This document shows, in pieces, positions 7,820-16,908 of a stretch of DNA of 44,250 nucleotides; position 1 is the first letter of the stretch; every line of letters begins with the position of its first letter. A program made the translations under genes and the position numbers. Below the pieces are notes generated by a model, which had not been told where the DNA came from, searched no databases, and saw only the letters and a program-made list of their open reading frames with translations. Source of the stretch: Thermoflexus hugenholtzii JAD2 (GTDB lineage: Bacteria > Chloroflexota > Anaerolineae > J036 > Brachytrichaceae); NCBI GenBank assembly GCA_945877855.1, contig CAMDWA010000017.1, forward strand, positions 1 to 44,250, written 5' to 3'.

Positions 7820-10483
7820 ATGATTGCCCAACCTAATAAGCTATATCTGGGACGCGAATTTAGCCCAGTAAACCAAGTGCCGATGGACGAGCCACTGTTG
7901 CTCAACATCCGCGAATTAACCAGCCACGCCTTATGTTTGGGCATGACCGGAACCGGTAAAACGGGCTTGGGCATGACGGTGCTTGAAGAAGTATTGTTGC
8001 AAGGGGTCCCGACGATTATTATTGACCCCAAAGGCGATATTACCAACCTTGCCCTCTCATTCCCAAATTTGTTACCTGCCGATTTTAGACCTTGGATTGA
8101 TGCCACCAGCGCCGAACAACAAGGCCTAAGCCCAGATGAATTGGCCGAGCGCACTGCAAACGATTGGCGAACAGGCTTGACTGCATCGGGCATTACGCCC
8201 GACCGCATGAAACAACTGAGCGAGCGGGTGGATATGCGGATTTACACGCCCGGCAGCGACGCTGGCATACCCATTAATGTATTGCAAAGCCTGCATCCGC
8301 CGCCCGAAACCACCATTACTTGGGCACGCAATGCCGATGTCTTGCGTGAACGCATCTCGCAAATGTGTTCGGCCTTGCTCGAAGTTATTGGGGTTAATGC
8401 TGATCCACTCAAAAGCCGTGAGCATATTTTGCTCGCCACAATTTTTGAATCGGCATGGCGGGCACACCAAGAATTAGATATCACGCTACTAATTCGCATG
8501 ATTCAAGACCCGCCGCTAGCGCGAATTGGCGTATTTGATCTTGAGGCGTTTTACCCCAAAGCCGATCGTTTTGATTTGGCGATGGCGCTCAATAATTTGG
8601 CGGCATCCCCCTCGTTTCAGGCGTGGCAAATGGGCGAATCGATCAATATCGACACCCTGACCAAACCCATTCGCGGGGTTGGCGGCTCCAACCCCACTGG
8701 CAAGACCCGCGCCAGCATTTTTTATTTGGCGCATTTGGGCGAAGCCGAGCGGCAATTTTTTGTGACCTTGCTGCTCACCCAAATTGTGACCTGGATGCGT
8801 GCCCAAACTGGCACATCGGTGCTAAAGTGTTTGGTTTATTTTGATGAAGTGTTTGGCTATTGCCCACCCGCCCCGCGCAACCCATCTACCAAAGCCCCGC
8901 TGATGGCGATTTTAAAGCAAGGGCGTGCATCAGGCTTGGGGGCATTTTTAGCCACCCAAAACCCCGGCGACCTCGATTACAAAGGCTTGTCGAATATTGG
9001 CACATGGATGATTGGACGCTTACGCACCGAGCGCGACCGCAACCGGGCGCTTGAAGGCTTAGAGGGGGCCAGTATTGGGTTTGACCGCGATGAGATGGAA
9101 GGCCCTTTGGCAACCTTGCCCCCACGCACCTTTTTGTTGCAAAGCATCACCAGTGGCGCCCGCTTTTTGCAAACACGTTGGACCATGAGTTATTTACGTG
9201 GGCCGATGACCCGCGACCAAATTACCGAATTGGCCGACACTCGCGGTTGGCGCCCCCCCAAAGAAGATACGGCAACGGGGAATGATGTGGCATTTAACGA
9301 ACAAGCCGCTCAATATGTGCCGCCACAACCAGAATATGATCGTCATTATGAGCAAGCACAAGAAACCGTCATTTTTAGACCCAATCCAACCGCATCGGCC
9401 CAGCCCCAAAAGCTGAAGCCCTCGACGCTAAAATCGCCAGCGGCGGATTTGTTTCGTGCCATTCAACAACGCCAACAAGCCCAGCAACAAGCCCAAGTGG
9501 TGCAACCCGTTGTTGCGCCTTCGCCTGTGTTTATTCGCCCACGACAAGTGATGAATGCGCCTTTATCGATCGTCGATTCGCGGCCCATTTTGCCATCGGA
9601 TGTGCGCGAGGTGTTTATGACCATGCACACAGCACACACAAAGCCCGATGGGGTGCGCATGGTCTATCGGCCCCATTTATTAGCCAGCGCCACCGCCCGC
9701 ATCACCGAGCGGGCCAACGGGGTAATGTATGACGAGCGTCATACCTATTTACTCTCGCTCGACAAAATTTTGCGTGCGCCCGATTACGCCCGCGCCCAAA
9801 AATTGCCCAGTTTTGATGCCGGTGAATTGTCATCTGAGCCGATGGCCGATGCCGCCTATGCTGCATTGCCCGCAGGTATCTCGCAAAAATGGATAAACCA
9901 ATCGGAACGGTTATTGGTTGAATATATTTATCGCAATGCAGTTGCATCGGTTTGGCATAACCGCACCCTCAAAATTTATGGCCGCCCGAATGAAAATAAG
10001 ATCGAGTTTCGTTTGCGTTGCGAAGAAGTGGCGCGTGGGCGGCGCGAGGTCGAAGTAACACGCTTGCATCAACAATATGAGCAACGCATGATGGTTTTGC
10101 AAGACAAACTGGCCCGCGAAGAACGCGAGTTAAGCATGGATCGCAAAGAATTGGATGCCCGCAACCGTGAAGAAACCCTGACCAATATTGAATCAGCGTT
10201 CAATTTTATTGTTGGGCGGCAAAAAACCTCAGGCCGCTCGGTAAGCATGGGGGCACTTAAACGCCGCCAAACCCAAATGGCCGAGATGGAAGTGCGTGAA
10301 TCTGAAGAAACGATTGAACAACTAAACGAAAGTTTGGCGCGTTTGGCCGACGAATATCACATAGCCCTAAACAATGTAAACGATAAATGGATGACGACGC
10401 TGAATGACATGCATGAATCGCCGCTTGTGCCACGCAAAGGCGATATTTTTGTCGATCTGATTGCATTGGCATGGGTAGCCTAG
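7820..10483 (+). CDS. HerA/DUF87-like P-loop ATPase with C-terminal coiled coil
   Basis: 887 residues, cytoplasmic. An early Walker A (GMTGTGKTGLG, 41-51) is followed by IIIDPKGDI (about 66-74), typical of HerA/VirB4/FtsK-class pumps of the DUF87/DUF853 type. The Walker B is LVYFDEVFGY (D342, E343). The sensor region reads LATQNPGDLDYKGLSNIGTW, and a later RLRTERDR contains candidate arginine-finger residues. A Gln/Pro-rich linker (about 530-580) separates the ATPase from a C-terminal half with a long charged coiled coil (about 740-850). Such proteins are annotated as ATP-binding proteins in several phyla without a tested substrate. No nuclease or NurA partner is adjacent, so a DNA-end-processing role is not supported locally. 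Confidence 0.8.
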   Translation: MIAQPNKLYLGREFSPVNQVPMDEPLLLNIRELTSHALCLGMTGTGKTGLGMTVLEEVLLQGVPTIIIDPKGDITNLALSFPNLLPADFRPWIDATSAEQQGLSPDELAERTANDWRTGLTASGITPDRMKQLSERVDMRIYTPGSDAGIPINVLQSLHPPPETTITWARNADVLRERISQMCSALLEVIGVNADPLKSREHILLATIFESAWRAHQELDITLLIRMIQDPPLARIGVFDLEAFYPKADRFDLAMALNNLAASPSFQAWQMGESINIDTLTKPIRGVGGSNPTGKTRASIFYLAHLGEAERQFFVTLLLTQIVTWMRAQTGTSVLKCLVYFDEVFGYCPPAPRNPSTKAPLMAILKQGRASGLGAFLATQNPGDLDYKGLSNIGTWMIGRLRTERDRNRALEGLEGASIGFDRDEMEGPLATLPPRTFLLQSITSGARFLQTRWTMSYLRGPMTRDQITELADTRGWRPPKEDTATGNDVAFNEQAAQYVPPQPEYDRHYEQAQETVIFRPNPTASAQPQKLKPSTLKSPAADLFRAIQQRQQAQQQAQVVQPVVAPSPVFIRPRQVMNAPLSIVDSRPILPSDVREVFMTMHTAHTKPDGVRMVYRPHLLASATARITERANGVMYDERHTYLLSLDKILRAPDYARAQKLPSFDAGELSSEPMADAAYAALPAGISQKWINQSERLLVEYIYRNAVASVWHNRTLKIYGRPNENKIEFRLRCEEVARGRREVEVTRLHQQYEQRMMVLQDKLAREERELSMDRKELDARNREETLTNIESAFNFIVGRQKTSGRSVSMGALKRRQTQMAEMEVRESEETIEQLNESLARLADEYHIALNNVNDKWMTTLNDMHESPLVPRKGDIFVDLIALAWVA

Positions 10484-10549
10484 CACCATTAATCAAGGCA
10501 TTGATGTATCATCGTTGTTCGAAAAAAAATCAACTAAAGAAATAACATT

Positions 10550-11209
10550 ATGGAACTTATCCGATCTCTTTTTGACTTTGTCCTCCACATCGATAAAAAC
10601 CTCGAATTGCTGATCAGCCAATACGGCGTTTGGCTCTACCTCATTTTATTTGTCATCGTATTTTGCGAAACTGGCTTGGTCGTTACCCCATTTTTGCCCG
10701 GCGATTCGCTCTTGTTTGCGGCGGGGGCGTTGGCTGCCAGCACGGGGCAATTAAACGTTCTGATTTTATGGCTGTTATTGTGTGTCGCTGCCATCTTGGG
10801 CGACACGGTCAACTATGCAATCGGCAAAAAATTGGGCATATCTATCTTTAGCGACAATGCTCGGGTGCTAAAAACACAGTATCTGCGAAAAACAGAGGCG
10901 TTTTATGAAAAGCACGGCAATAAGACCATCATTTTGGCACGCTTCGTGCCAATTGTGCGCACTTTTGCCCCATTTGTGGCCGGTGTGGGCAGTATGCAAT
11001 ATCGCCGTTTTATCACTTACAACGTCATTGGCGGCGTGGTGTGGGTCACCTTATTTTTAACCGTTGGTTATTTGATTGGCAATATTCCTATCATCAAAAA
11101 CAACTTCTCGCTCGTCACCATTCTTATCATTATTGTCTCGGTTGTGCCAATGGTGCTTGAGGTGTTGAAAGAAAGACGAGAACGCGCGGCTGGACACGGC
11201 AGCCATTAG
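10550..11209 (+). CDS. DedA family membrane protein (SNARE-associated/VTT domain)
   Basis: 219 residues with about five membrane segments. Diagnostic pieces are FCETGLVVTPFLPGDSLLF (about 38-56), the GDTVNYAIGKKLG helix, FYEKHGNKTIILARFVPIVRTFAP (about 117-140) and the glycine-rich re-entrant segment after it. DedA proteins are proposed polyprenyl-phosphate or phospholipid transporters/flippases that maintain membrane potential; the conserved acidic and arginine residues (E40, D51, R130, R136 by approximate count) are in place. It is a single gene, 66 bases after the ATPase gene and on the same strand. Confidence 0.9.
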   Translation: MELIRSLFDFVLHIDKNLELLISQYGVWLYLILFVIVFCETGLVVTPFLPGDSLLFAAGALAASTGQLNVLILWLLLCVAAILGDTVNYAIGKKLGISIFSDNARVLKTQYLRKTEAFYEKHGNKTIILARFVPIVRTFAPFVAGVGSMQYRRFITYNVIGGVVWVTLFLTVGYLIGNIPIIKNNFSLVTILIIIVSVVPMVLEVLKERRERAAGHGSH

Positions 11210-11383
11210 CAATCGCCATCACCGGTAAACATGCGCATTGATAAAAATAGTGAGCAAGTTTATGCTTTTTTAGGTGAATATGGCCCTGACGGTTTATTAG
11301 AGTCGCGTGTATTATTTGAATGTGAATTTAGAGTGTCTAAGTTTTTTGCGTAATGCATGTCTTTATTACGCGATCAACGTATC

Positions 11384-11523
11384 TTCTTAATAAATAGTGG
11401 GAATTACAACAAATTTTCGCTAATTTCACGATCTATCTCCCACAATTACGCTGTGGAAAATAGATCGTGAAATCAGCCCGTCATCTTTTAGAAGTTTGCG
11501 CTAAAAACCCTAATTATTGAGAA
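11384..11523. mobile_element. MITE-like element, copy B (140 bp)
   Basis: Outer repeats TTCTTAATAA (11384-11393) and TTATTGAGAA (11514-11523) match at 9 of 10 positions. Inside, ACAACAAATTTTCG precedes a hairpin whose perfect 14-bp outer arms ATTTCACGATCTAT / ATAGATCGTGAAAT (11423-11436 / 11460-11473) belong to the palindrome family, with an inner CCACA/TGTGG pairing. Order and spacing equal copy A at 5948. It occupies the second half of the 11210-11574 gap; the first half shows nothing I can support. Confidence 0.65.
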
Positions 11524-11574
11524 ATTACAAATTTATTTTATTTACCTCATTGCTTTGGGGTAACACAAAAAATC

Positions 11575-13023
11575 ATGGAATACCGAATCGAAAAAGACTC
11601 ACTGGGCGAAGTGCAGGTCCCTGCCAGCGCCTATTACGCCGCGCAAACCCAACGCGCCGTCATCAATTTCCCTGTGTCTGGCATGAAGCCTTATCGCGCC
11701 TATGTGTGGAGCATGATCGCGATTAAGCGGGCCGCCGCCGAAGTCAACGCCGATCTCGGCTTGCTCGATAAAAAACTGGCAAATGCCATCATTCAAGCCG
11801 CCGATGAGTGTATGAATGGGGCGCTGGCCGATCAATGGGTGGTTGACCCATTCCAAGCGGGTGCTGGCACGAGCCACAACATGAACACCAATGAAGTATT
11901 GGCCGCCCGCGCCAATGAAATTCTCGGCTATGCCCTAACCAGCAAAGACAAGAAACCCGTCAACCCCAACGACCATGTCAATATGGCGCAAAGCACCAAC
12001 GACACCACCCCCACCGCCATTCGCTTGGGCGTGTTGTGGCGCTTGGGTGAATTGCAAGCCAGCGTGCAAGGATTGGTAGATGCCTTGTGGGCCAAAGCCA
12101 AAGAATTTGACCCTGTGGTTAAGTCGGGCCGCACCCACTTGCAAGATGCTGTGCCGGTGCGCTTGGGCCAAGAATTTAGCGGCTATGCCAAAGCCGTCGA
12201 GCGCGATTTGCAACGCATTAACCGCGCCGCAGACACGCTGCGCCGTATGCCCATCGGTGGCACAGCCGCTGGCACGGGCCTGAATGCACACCCCGACTAT
12301 CATAAGCGCATGGTCGTGGTCTTGTCACGCTTGGTTAGGCAAGAATTGCACAATAGCGATAACCTGTTTGAGGGGATGCAAAGCATGGCCGACGCCGCCG
12401 ACTTTAGCGCCTCGCTACGCACCTTGGCGATCACACTCACCCGCATCGCCAACGACTTGCGCCTGCTCAGCAGCGGCCCCACCACCGGCTTCGATGAAAT
12501 TCGCTTGCCGCCGGTGCAGCCGGGTTCGTCCATCATGCCGGGAAAAGTCAACCCTGTGTTGGCCGAAATGCTCAACATGGCGATGTTCCACATTCAGGGC
12601 TGCGACCTGACCGTGAGCTTGGCGGCCCAAGCTGGGCAGCTCGAGTTGAATGTGATGATGCCCATCATCACCCACAACCTCAACGAGATGGTGCACGTTA
12701 TGATTGGCTCGATCAACGCCTTCGTCAGCAAGTGCTTGGTCGGCATTGTAGCCCAGCCCGAAAAGGCCAAGGGTTGGCTCGCCAAAAACGCCATTATCGT
12801 GACGGCCTTAAACCCAGTGATTGGGTATCAGGCCGGGGCTGAGTTGGTGAAGGAAGCGATGAAGCGCAACATGGCCATGCGCGATCTCGCCGCCGAGCGC
12901 ATCGCGGCAGGCAAATTGAGCAAGAGCGACGGCAGCCCGATCACACTTGAAGAAGTTGATGCCGCGCTCGACGTGTATAAATTGACCGAGGGCGGTTTGG
13001 GTGGACCTGCGGGTGGCGGCTAG
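11575..13023 (+). CDS. fumC: Class II fumarate hydratase (aspartase possible)
   Basis: 482 residues, cytoplasmic TCA-cycle enzyme interconverting fumarate and L-malate. Superfamily signatures are present: GAGTSHNMNTNEV (97-109), GRTHLQDAVPVRLGQEFSGY (about 185-204), GGTAAGTGLNAHPDY, and the lyase loop GSSIMPGKVNP (317-327) with the catalytic Ser318. GTS-NMNTNEV also occurs in aspartases, but SGPTTGFDEIRLP, MPGKVNPVLAE and the SGY after the GQEF motif follow the actinobacterial class II fumarase pattern. The two functions cannot be separated with certainty from motifs alone. The C-terminus ends in a Gly-rich tail. The gene stands alone, convergent with the sulfatase. Confidence 0.82.
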   Translation: MEYRIEKDSLGEVQVPASAYYAAQTQRAVINFPVSGMKPYRAYVWSMIAIKRAAAEVNADLGLLDKKLANAIIQAADECMNGALADQWVVDPFQAGAGTSHNMNTNEVLAARANEILGYALTSKDKKPVNPNDHVNMAQSTNDTTPTAIRLGVLWRLGELQASVQGLVDALWAKAKEFDPVVKSGRTHLQDAVPVRLGQEFSGYAKAVERDLQRINRAADTLRRMPIGGTAAGTGLNAHPDYHKRMVVVLSRLVRQELHNSDNLFEGMQSMADAADFSASLRTLAITLTRIANDLRLLSSGPTTGFDEIRLPPVQPGSSIMPGKVNPVLAEMLNMAMFHIQGCDLTVSLAAQAGQLELNVMMPIITHNLNEMVHVMIGSINAFVSKCLVGIVAQPEKAKGWLAKNAIIVTALNPVIGYQAGAELVKEAMKRNMAMRDLAAERIAAGKLSKSDGSPITLEEVDAALDVYKLTEGGLGGPAGGG

Positions 13024-13026
13024 TTT

Positions 13027-13104
13027 GTGACAAGGTGACAGGGTGAGAAGGCAACAAAATCACTTTGTCACCCCCTCACCCTACCACCCTGTCATTCTGT
13101 TACC
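13027..13104. repeat. Octamer-repeat inverted region between fumC and sulfatase
   Basis: GTGACAAG-GTGACAGG-GTGAGAAG (imperfect 8-mers, 13027-13050) is followed by CTTTGTCACC, CCTCACCC and CACCCTGTC, which are roughly reverse complementary. The fold is an imperfect hairpin between two converging genes, and its right edge overlaps the sulfatase stop codon (13100-13102). It belongs to the short-tandem-repeat hairpin class also seen at 20838, 31264, 33951 and 39365. Confidence 0.65.
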
Positions 13105-14590
13105 ATGGTCTCACCACCGGCGCAATATCACGGCGGCGGCTGAGATCGGCGAGTTGGTCGGCGCGGTCAACTTGGTGCAGTCGCGCCTCTATTTGTGCGC
13201 GTGAGCAATAAATATCGGGCGTGAGACCCGCGCCCAATTGTTCTTGAAACGGGTCACGCACCGAGACGGGGCCGGTGGTGTAGCGCATCACAAATTCGAG
13301 CAAATGATGGTTATGCGCTTGCACTAAATCGGGGCGAGTGGCGGCCAAGTTTTGGCGCTGGTTCGGGTCGGTTTGCATATCGAACAAATACACCGGCTCA
13401 TACGGGTAGAGGCCAGAATGCAGCGTGCGAATCATGCGATATTGCGGGGTGCGCACAGCGCGTTGAAACGAATAAATACCCGTCCCCAACACCAGTGACT
13501 CACGACCTGCCATCGAGCCACCGCGCACAGCCTCAGCCACGCTTACACCGTCCCAACCGCTCGGCACATCTAACCCCAACAATTCGTTAATCGTCGGCGG
13601 CAAATCAAGCTGATACATTAGCCCGTCATACACGGTTTGTGTTTTGGTTAGGCCCGGCCAATGAATGATGAGCGGCACATGGGTTGTGCCTTCGGCGCAG
13701 TTGCCGTGCTCGAAATACATGCCAAGTTCGCCCACACTCTCGCCATGATCGGCGCTGATGATGATGGCGGTTTCGTCGGCGATGCCAAGTGTGTGCAATT
13801 GCTGCAAAATTTGCCCAATTTTGTCGTCTACATAGGCAATGCCAGCGTCGTAGCCATCGGTATAGCGCAAAAACAGCTCATAATCTAGAATATTCTCATC
13901 CGGCATCATCGTCCAGCGCCCAGTGCGCGGGTTTTTACAACCTTCGAAATGCAGCCACCAATCGCGGGCCGTGCGTGGGCCGTAAATATTGTCGACGTCC
14001 CATTTCACCTCATCGGCATTGGGGTGCGCCAGCGTTGGCAAGCCTTTCATGCGGTCCCAATAGCGTTGGGGCGCGGCGTAGGGCGTGTGCACATCCCAAA
14101 AATTAACGTGCATAAACCAATTGTCTTGTGTGCCGTTGGCCTTTAGCCACGCCAAGGCCAAATCACCCACTTCGTCTGCGGTCTCGCTGCTGCCCGGCAA
14201 TTGGTTACCAAAATTCTGGGTAAAGCCAGCAAAAAACCACCACGCCAAATGGCGTTGCCCAAAGCCACTAAAGCCAATGGTTTGCCAGCCTTTGGTTTGA
14301 AATTGGCGCATCCACATCGGGCGATCAGGGTCATGGTCGTGCGCTCGCCCGGCATAGCGAAAGAGCGAGGCTGGCCCTTCGTGACAGCTAATGCCATTAT
14401 TAATGCCAAAGCGCCCGCTAAATAGGGCGGCGCGGCTGGGCAAACACGGGGCATCGCTAGTGTGGCAATTTTGGGCGATAAAACTCGTACGGGCCAACTG
14501 GTCAATGACCGGCGTGGTTGGGCGCGAGTAGCCATATGGCCCTAAATGATCGGGGCGGCATGAGTCAATATCGAGATAAATAATTCGCAT
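13100..14590 (-). CDS. Type I sulfatase, FGE-dependent Cys type
   Basis: The start is the ATG at 14590 (MRIIYLDIDSCRPDHLGPYG), giving 496 residues; the extra upstream codons lack a family match. The metal-binding DIDSCRPDHLG and the activation motif PCLPSRAALFSGR (Cys49, matching C-x-P-S-R for conversion to formylglycine) are intact. A later ISADHGESVGELG contains the second metal-binding Asp-His, and EGTTHVPLIIHWPG continues the family pattern. It hydrolyses sulfate esters (possibly a glycan, or a related phospho-substrate); no signal peptide is visible, so it may be cytoplasmic. It is divergent from the peptide-type ABC importer, 58 bases away, with a TATACT box at 14600-14605 on its strand very close to the ATG. 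Confidence 0.9.
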   Translation of the reverse strand: MRIIYLDIDSCRPDHLGPYGYSRPTTPVIDQLARTSFIAQNCHTSDAPCLPSRAALFSGRFGINNGISCHEGPASLFRYAGRAHDHDPDRPMWMRQFQTKGWQTIGFSGFGQRHLAWWFFAGFTQNFGNQLPGSSETADEVGDLALAWLKANGTQDNWFMHVNFWDVHTPYAAPQRYWDRMKGLPTLAHPNADEVKWDVDNIYGPRTARDWWLHFEGCKNPRTGRWTMMPDENILDYELFLRYTDGYDAGIAYVDDKIGQILQQLHTLGIADETAIIISADHGESVGELGMYFEHGNCAEGTTHVPLIIHWPGLTKTQTVYDGLMYQLDLPPTINELLGLDVPSGWDGVSVAEAVRGGSMAGRESLVLGTGIYSFQRAVRTPQYRMIRTLHSGLYPYEPVYLFDMQTDPNQRQNLAATRPDLVQAHNHHLLEFVMRYTTGPVSVRDPFQEQLGAGLTPDIYCSRAQIEARLHQVDRADQLADLSRRRDIAPVVRPW

Positions 14591-14610
14591 AGTAAATACA
14601 GTATAAGGGG

Positions 14611-14639
14611 TTGACAAGCACATCAAATGCTGAGATGAT
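14611..14639 (+). promoter_or_regulatory. Candidate promoter of the ABC importer operon
   Basis: TTGACA (14611-14616), 17 bases, then GATGAT (14634-14639; four of six consensus bases). The predicted transcription start would fall at about 14646-14648, at or next to the TTG start codon of the first permease gene, implying a leaderless or nearly leaderless message. Confidence 0.5.
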
Positions 14640-14648
14640 GGTAAGGCT

Positions 14649-15653
14649 TTGATTAAGTCTTATGTGCTGCGGCGCGTCATTAAAGCGCTATTTACCATTT
14701 TCTTCATCACCTCGTTGGTGTTTTTTATTGTGCGGCTCATGCCCGGTAATCCGGTCGATATTTACATCTCACAACTGATTATCGAAGAAAGCATGAGCTA
14801 TACCCAAGCCCGTGACCAAGCTGCCGCCCTGTTTCAATTAGATTTTAGCAAACCGGTGCTTTTGCAATATGTTGACTATCTCGTCAATTTGCTTCAGGGC
14901 AATTTAGGCCAATCATTTCGCTCAAAAGGCACGCCAGCGGCAGATATTATTTTTAAATATTTGCCTTGGACTTTGTTTTGTGTTGGCAGTGGCCTTGTCT
15001 TTAGTTTTGTCATTGGGTTGTTGCTTGGTATGGTGGCGGGCTTCAAACGCAACAGTCCGCTCGATATCGGCATTTCGTCGCTGGCGGCGTTGGTCGGGGC
15101 CATCCCAAACTACCTCATCGCCATCATGTTTATCGTGGTGATGGGGTCAGTGCTGAATATTTTGCCGTTTGCCAAGATTCGCGGCTCGCTTTCGCCCGGT
15201 GTGCAACCCGAATTTAGCCTCAATTTTGTACAAGATGTGCTTTTTCATGCATGGGTTCCCATTTTGATCTATGTGCTTAGCACGGTGGGCAACTGGGTTT
15301 TACTGATGAAAAGCAGCACCACCTCGACGCTGGAGGAAGATTTTGTGACGGTGGCGCGGGCGCGTGGGCTAAAAGAGCGTCGCATTTTGACCCAATATGT
15401 TGGGCGCAATGCCATGTTGCCGCTGGTTACGCAGCTCGCCATCAGCATCGGGTTTGTGGTGGCTGGCTCGTTCGCCATCGAAACCTTGTTTGTCTATCAG
15501 GGCGTGGGGGCGTTGTTGCTGCAAAGCATTCAGGCGCGAGATTACCCAGTGGTGCAAGGCATCGTCCTTATCATCACCGTCACCGTCGTCACCGCCAACT
15601 TATTGGTTGACCTGCTCTATAGTCGGCTCGACCCACGTATTCGGGTTAGATAA
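14649..15653 (+). CDS. Oligopeptide/dipeptide-type ABC transporter permease, DppB/OppB class
   Basis: 334 residues, six membrane helices. The start is a TTG at 14649 (MIKSYVLRRVIKALFTIFF), which matches the conserved N-terminus of the class; no ATG is available near it. FIVRLMPGNPVDIY (about 26-39) is the usual first extracytoplasmic segment, and the EAA-type coupling helix reads EEDFVTVARARGLKERRI (about 228-245). It forms the translocation channel with the product of 16046 and takes substrate from the binding protein at 20920. In most operons the second permease follows directly; here 392 bases with an antisense pseudogene intervene. Confidence 0.93.
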   Translation: MIKSYVLRRVIKALFTIFFITSLVFFIVRLMPGNPVDIYISQLIIEESMSYTQARDQAAALFQLDFSKPVLLQYVDYLVNLLQGNLGQSFRSKGTPAADIIFKYLPWTLFCVGSGLVFSFVIGLLLGMVAGFKRNSPLDIGISSLAALVGAIPNYLIAIMFIVVMGSVLNILPFAKIRGSLSPGVQPEFSLNFVQDVLFHAWVPILIYVLSTVGNWVLLMKSSTTSTLEEDFVTVARARGLKERRILTQYVGRNAMLPLVTQLAISIGFVVAGSFAIETLFVYQGVGALLLQSIQARDYPVVQGIVLIITVTVVTANLLVDLLYSRLDPRIRVR

Positions 15654-15657
15654 CGCA

Positions 15658-16011
15658 CTAGCTAACGGTATATTCAAGGTCATCTATGTCAACGTGTAGT
15701 AATTGTGCCATTTTAGACAATAATTGGTTGCTCGCCAGTTCGATGCCAGATTCTATTTTTGCCAAATCTGTCGGTGAAACACCTGTTTTTTCAGCAAAGG
15801 TCTGGGAATGGATGTTGCGATATTCACGCCAAACACGAATGGGGTTTTATCCATCCAAAATGGCTTGGGCAACGGATAGAGGAAGCAACTCATCTTCGCC
15901 TCGTGCAAGTTTGGCTTGGGCAAGATCGAAGTCACGAATGTCTTGAAACATTTCCGCATCCGACAACAATTGTTGAAATTTGTTGTTTTTGCTAATGACG
16001 ACTTGATACAT
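15658..16011 (-). pseudogene. Xre-type antitoxin/regulator broken by an in-frame stop
   Basis: Reading the minus strand from an ATG at 16011 gives 54 residues (MYQVVISKNNKFQQLLS..., ending SVAQAILDG), a TAA at 15849-15847, then in the same frame NPIRVWREYRNIHSQTFAEK..., and LAKIESGIELASNQ, ending DIDDLEYTVS before a TAG at 15658. Joined, the pieces match single-chain antitoxins with a short N-terminal domain, the ARGEDELLP linker and an HTH_XRE domain, where G-E/G-N-P-I-R-V-W-R is the usual junction. A one-base change would restore the frame. No ATG precedes the HTH part, so it cannot be made alone from that codon. No toxin gene is adjacent. It lies antisense between the two permease genes, starting 5 bases after the first. 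Confidence 0.8.
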
Positions 16012-16045
16012 AAACAACCAAAACCAATCTTATATATCTTAGCAT

Positions 16046-16903
16046 ATGCTCCATAACCTTCAAAATTCGCTCCGCACCATCAGCCGCAACCCAATCGGGC
16101 TACTTGGCTTGATCGGGCTGGTGTTTTTCATCCTAATGTCCTTCGTCGGCCCCTACATCTTCCCATTCAACGACGACCCACGCATGGATCAAATTTACCA
16201 AGCGCCGTCGTGGCAACACCTCATGGGCACAGATCACCTTGGCCGCGACAATGCTGTGCAGATTGTGCATGGCGGACGCGAAGTCATGATCGTGGCATTT
16301 TCGGCGGGGCTAATTTCGCTCGTCATTGCCACCTTAGTTGGCGGGCTGTCGGCATTTTTAGGCGGGCGATTCGACACCATTGCCATGACCTTGGCTGATG
16401 TGGTGCTGACCGTGCCGCGCATCATCGTGCTGACCATGATCGCTGGCCTGATCAAATTTACCGACCCACTGGCGTTGGCCCCGCTCATTGGTATGTTGAC
16501 TTGGCCGACCTTGGCACGCGGCATTCGGGCGCAAATCTTGTCATTGCGCGAACGCGATTATGTCGAAGCCTCGCGGGTGTTGGGTATGGGCACGGCTCAC
16601 ATTGTGTTTGTCGAGATGTTACCAAATATGATGGGTTACATCCTCACTGGTCTCATTTTGGCAATGACAGCAGCCATTTACGAGCAAATTGTGCTGATTT
16701 TCCTTGGCCTCGTGCCGTTGTCGGGTGCAAATTGGGGCTTAATGCTCAACTTTGCTTATAATCGCGGGGCGATCTTTCAAAAAGACAGCGTTTATTACAT
16801 TCTCGCCCCTACCTTGGCGATTGTGCTATTTCAACTGACGATGGTGTCATTTGCCCGCGCCCTCGAAGAAATTTTTAACCCGCGCCTACGCACCCAAGCC
16901 TAA
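16046..16903 (+). CDS. Oligopeptide/dipeptide-type ABC transporter permease, DppC/OppC class
   Basis: 285 residues. The N-terminal RTISRNPIGLLGLIGLVFFI helix and the HLMGTDHLGRDNAVQIVHGGR segment (about 57-77) are hallmarks of the DppC class. The coupling helix is ERDYVEASRVLGMGTAHIVF. About six membrane helices. It pairs with the upstream permease. The gene ends 5 bases before the first ATPase gene, showing the operon continues despite the antisense pseudogene upstream. Confidence 0.93.
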   Translation: MLHNLQNSLRTISRNPIGLLGLIGLVFFILMSFVGPYIFPFNDDPRMDQIYQAPSWQHLMGTDHLGRDNAVQIVHGGREVMIVAFSAGLISLVIATLVGGLSAFLGGRFDTIAMTLADVVLTVPRIIVLTMIAGLIKFTDPLALAPLIGMLTWPTLARGIRAQILSLRERDYVEASRVLGMGTAHIVFVEMLPNMMGYILTGLILAMTAAIYEQIVLIFLGLVPLSGANWGLMLNFAYNRGAIFQKDSVYYILAPTLAIVLFQLTMVSFARALEEIFNPRLRTQA

Positions 16904-16908
16904 AACCC

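Noticed and set aside
7820-10483. HerA-NurA or conjugation system
   Set aside because: Only the ATPase is present; no NurA nuclease, relaxase or type IV secretion genes are nearby.
11231-11353. A 40-residue frame beginning ATGCGCATTGATAAA
   Set aside because: No Shine-Dalgarno, no recognisable family and a composition compatible with chance; not supported as a gene.
11935-12794. Long minus-strand and second-frame ORFs within fumC
   Set aside because: They are out-of-frame shadows of a GC-rich gene with a clear family match.
11575-13023. Aspartate ammonia-lyase as the primary name
   Set aside because: GTS-NMNTNEV fits aspartase, but the remaining motifs follow actinobacterial class II fumarase more closely; kept only as an alternative.
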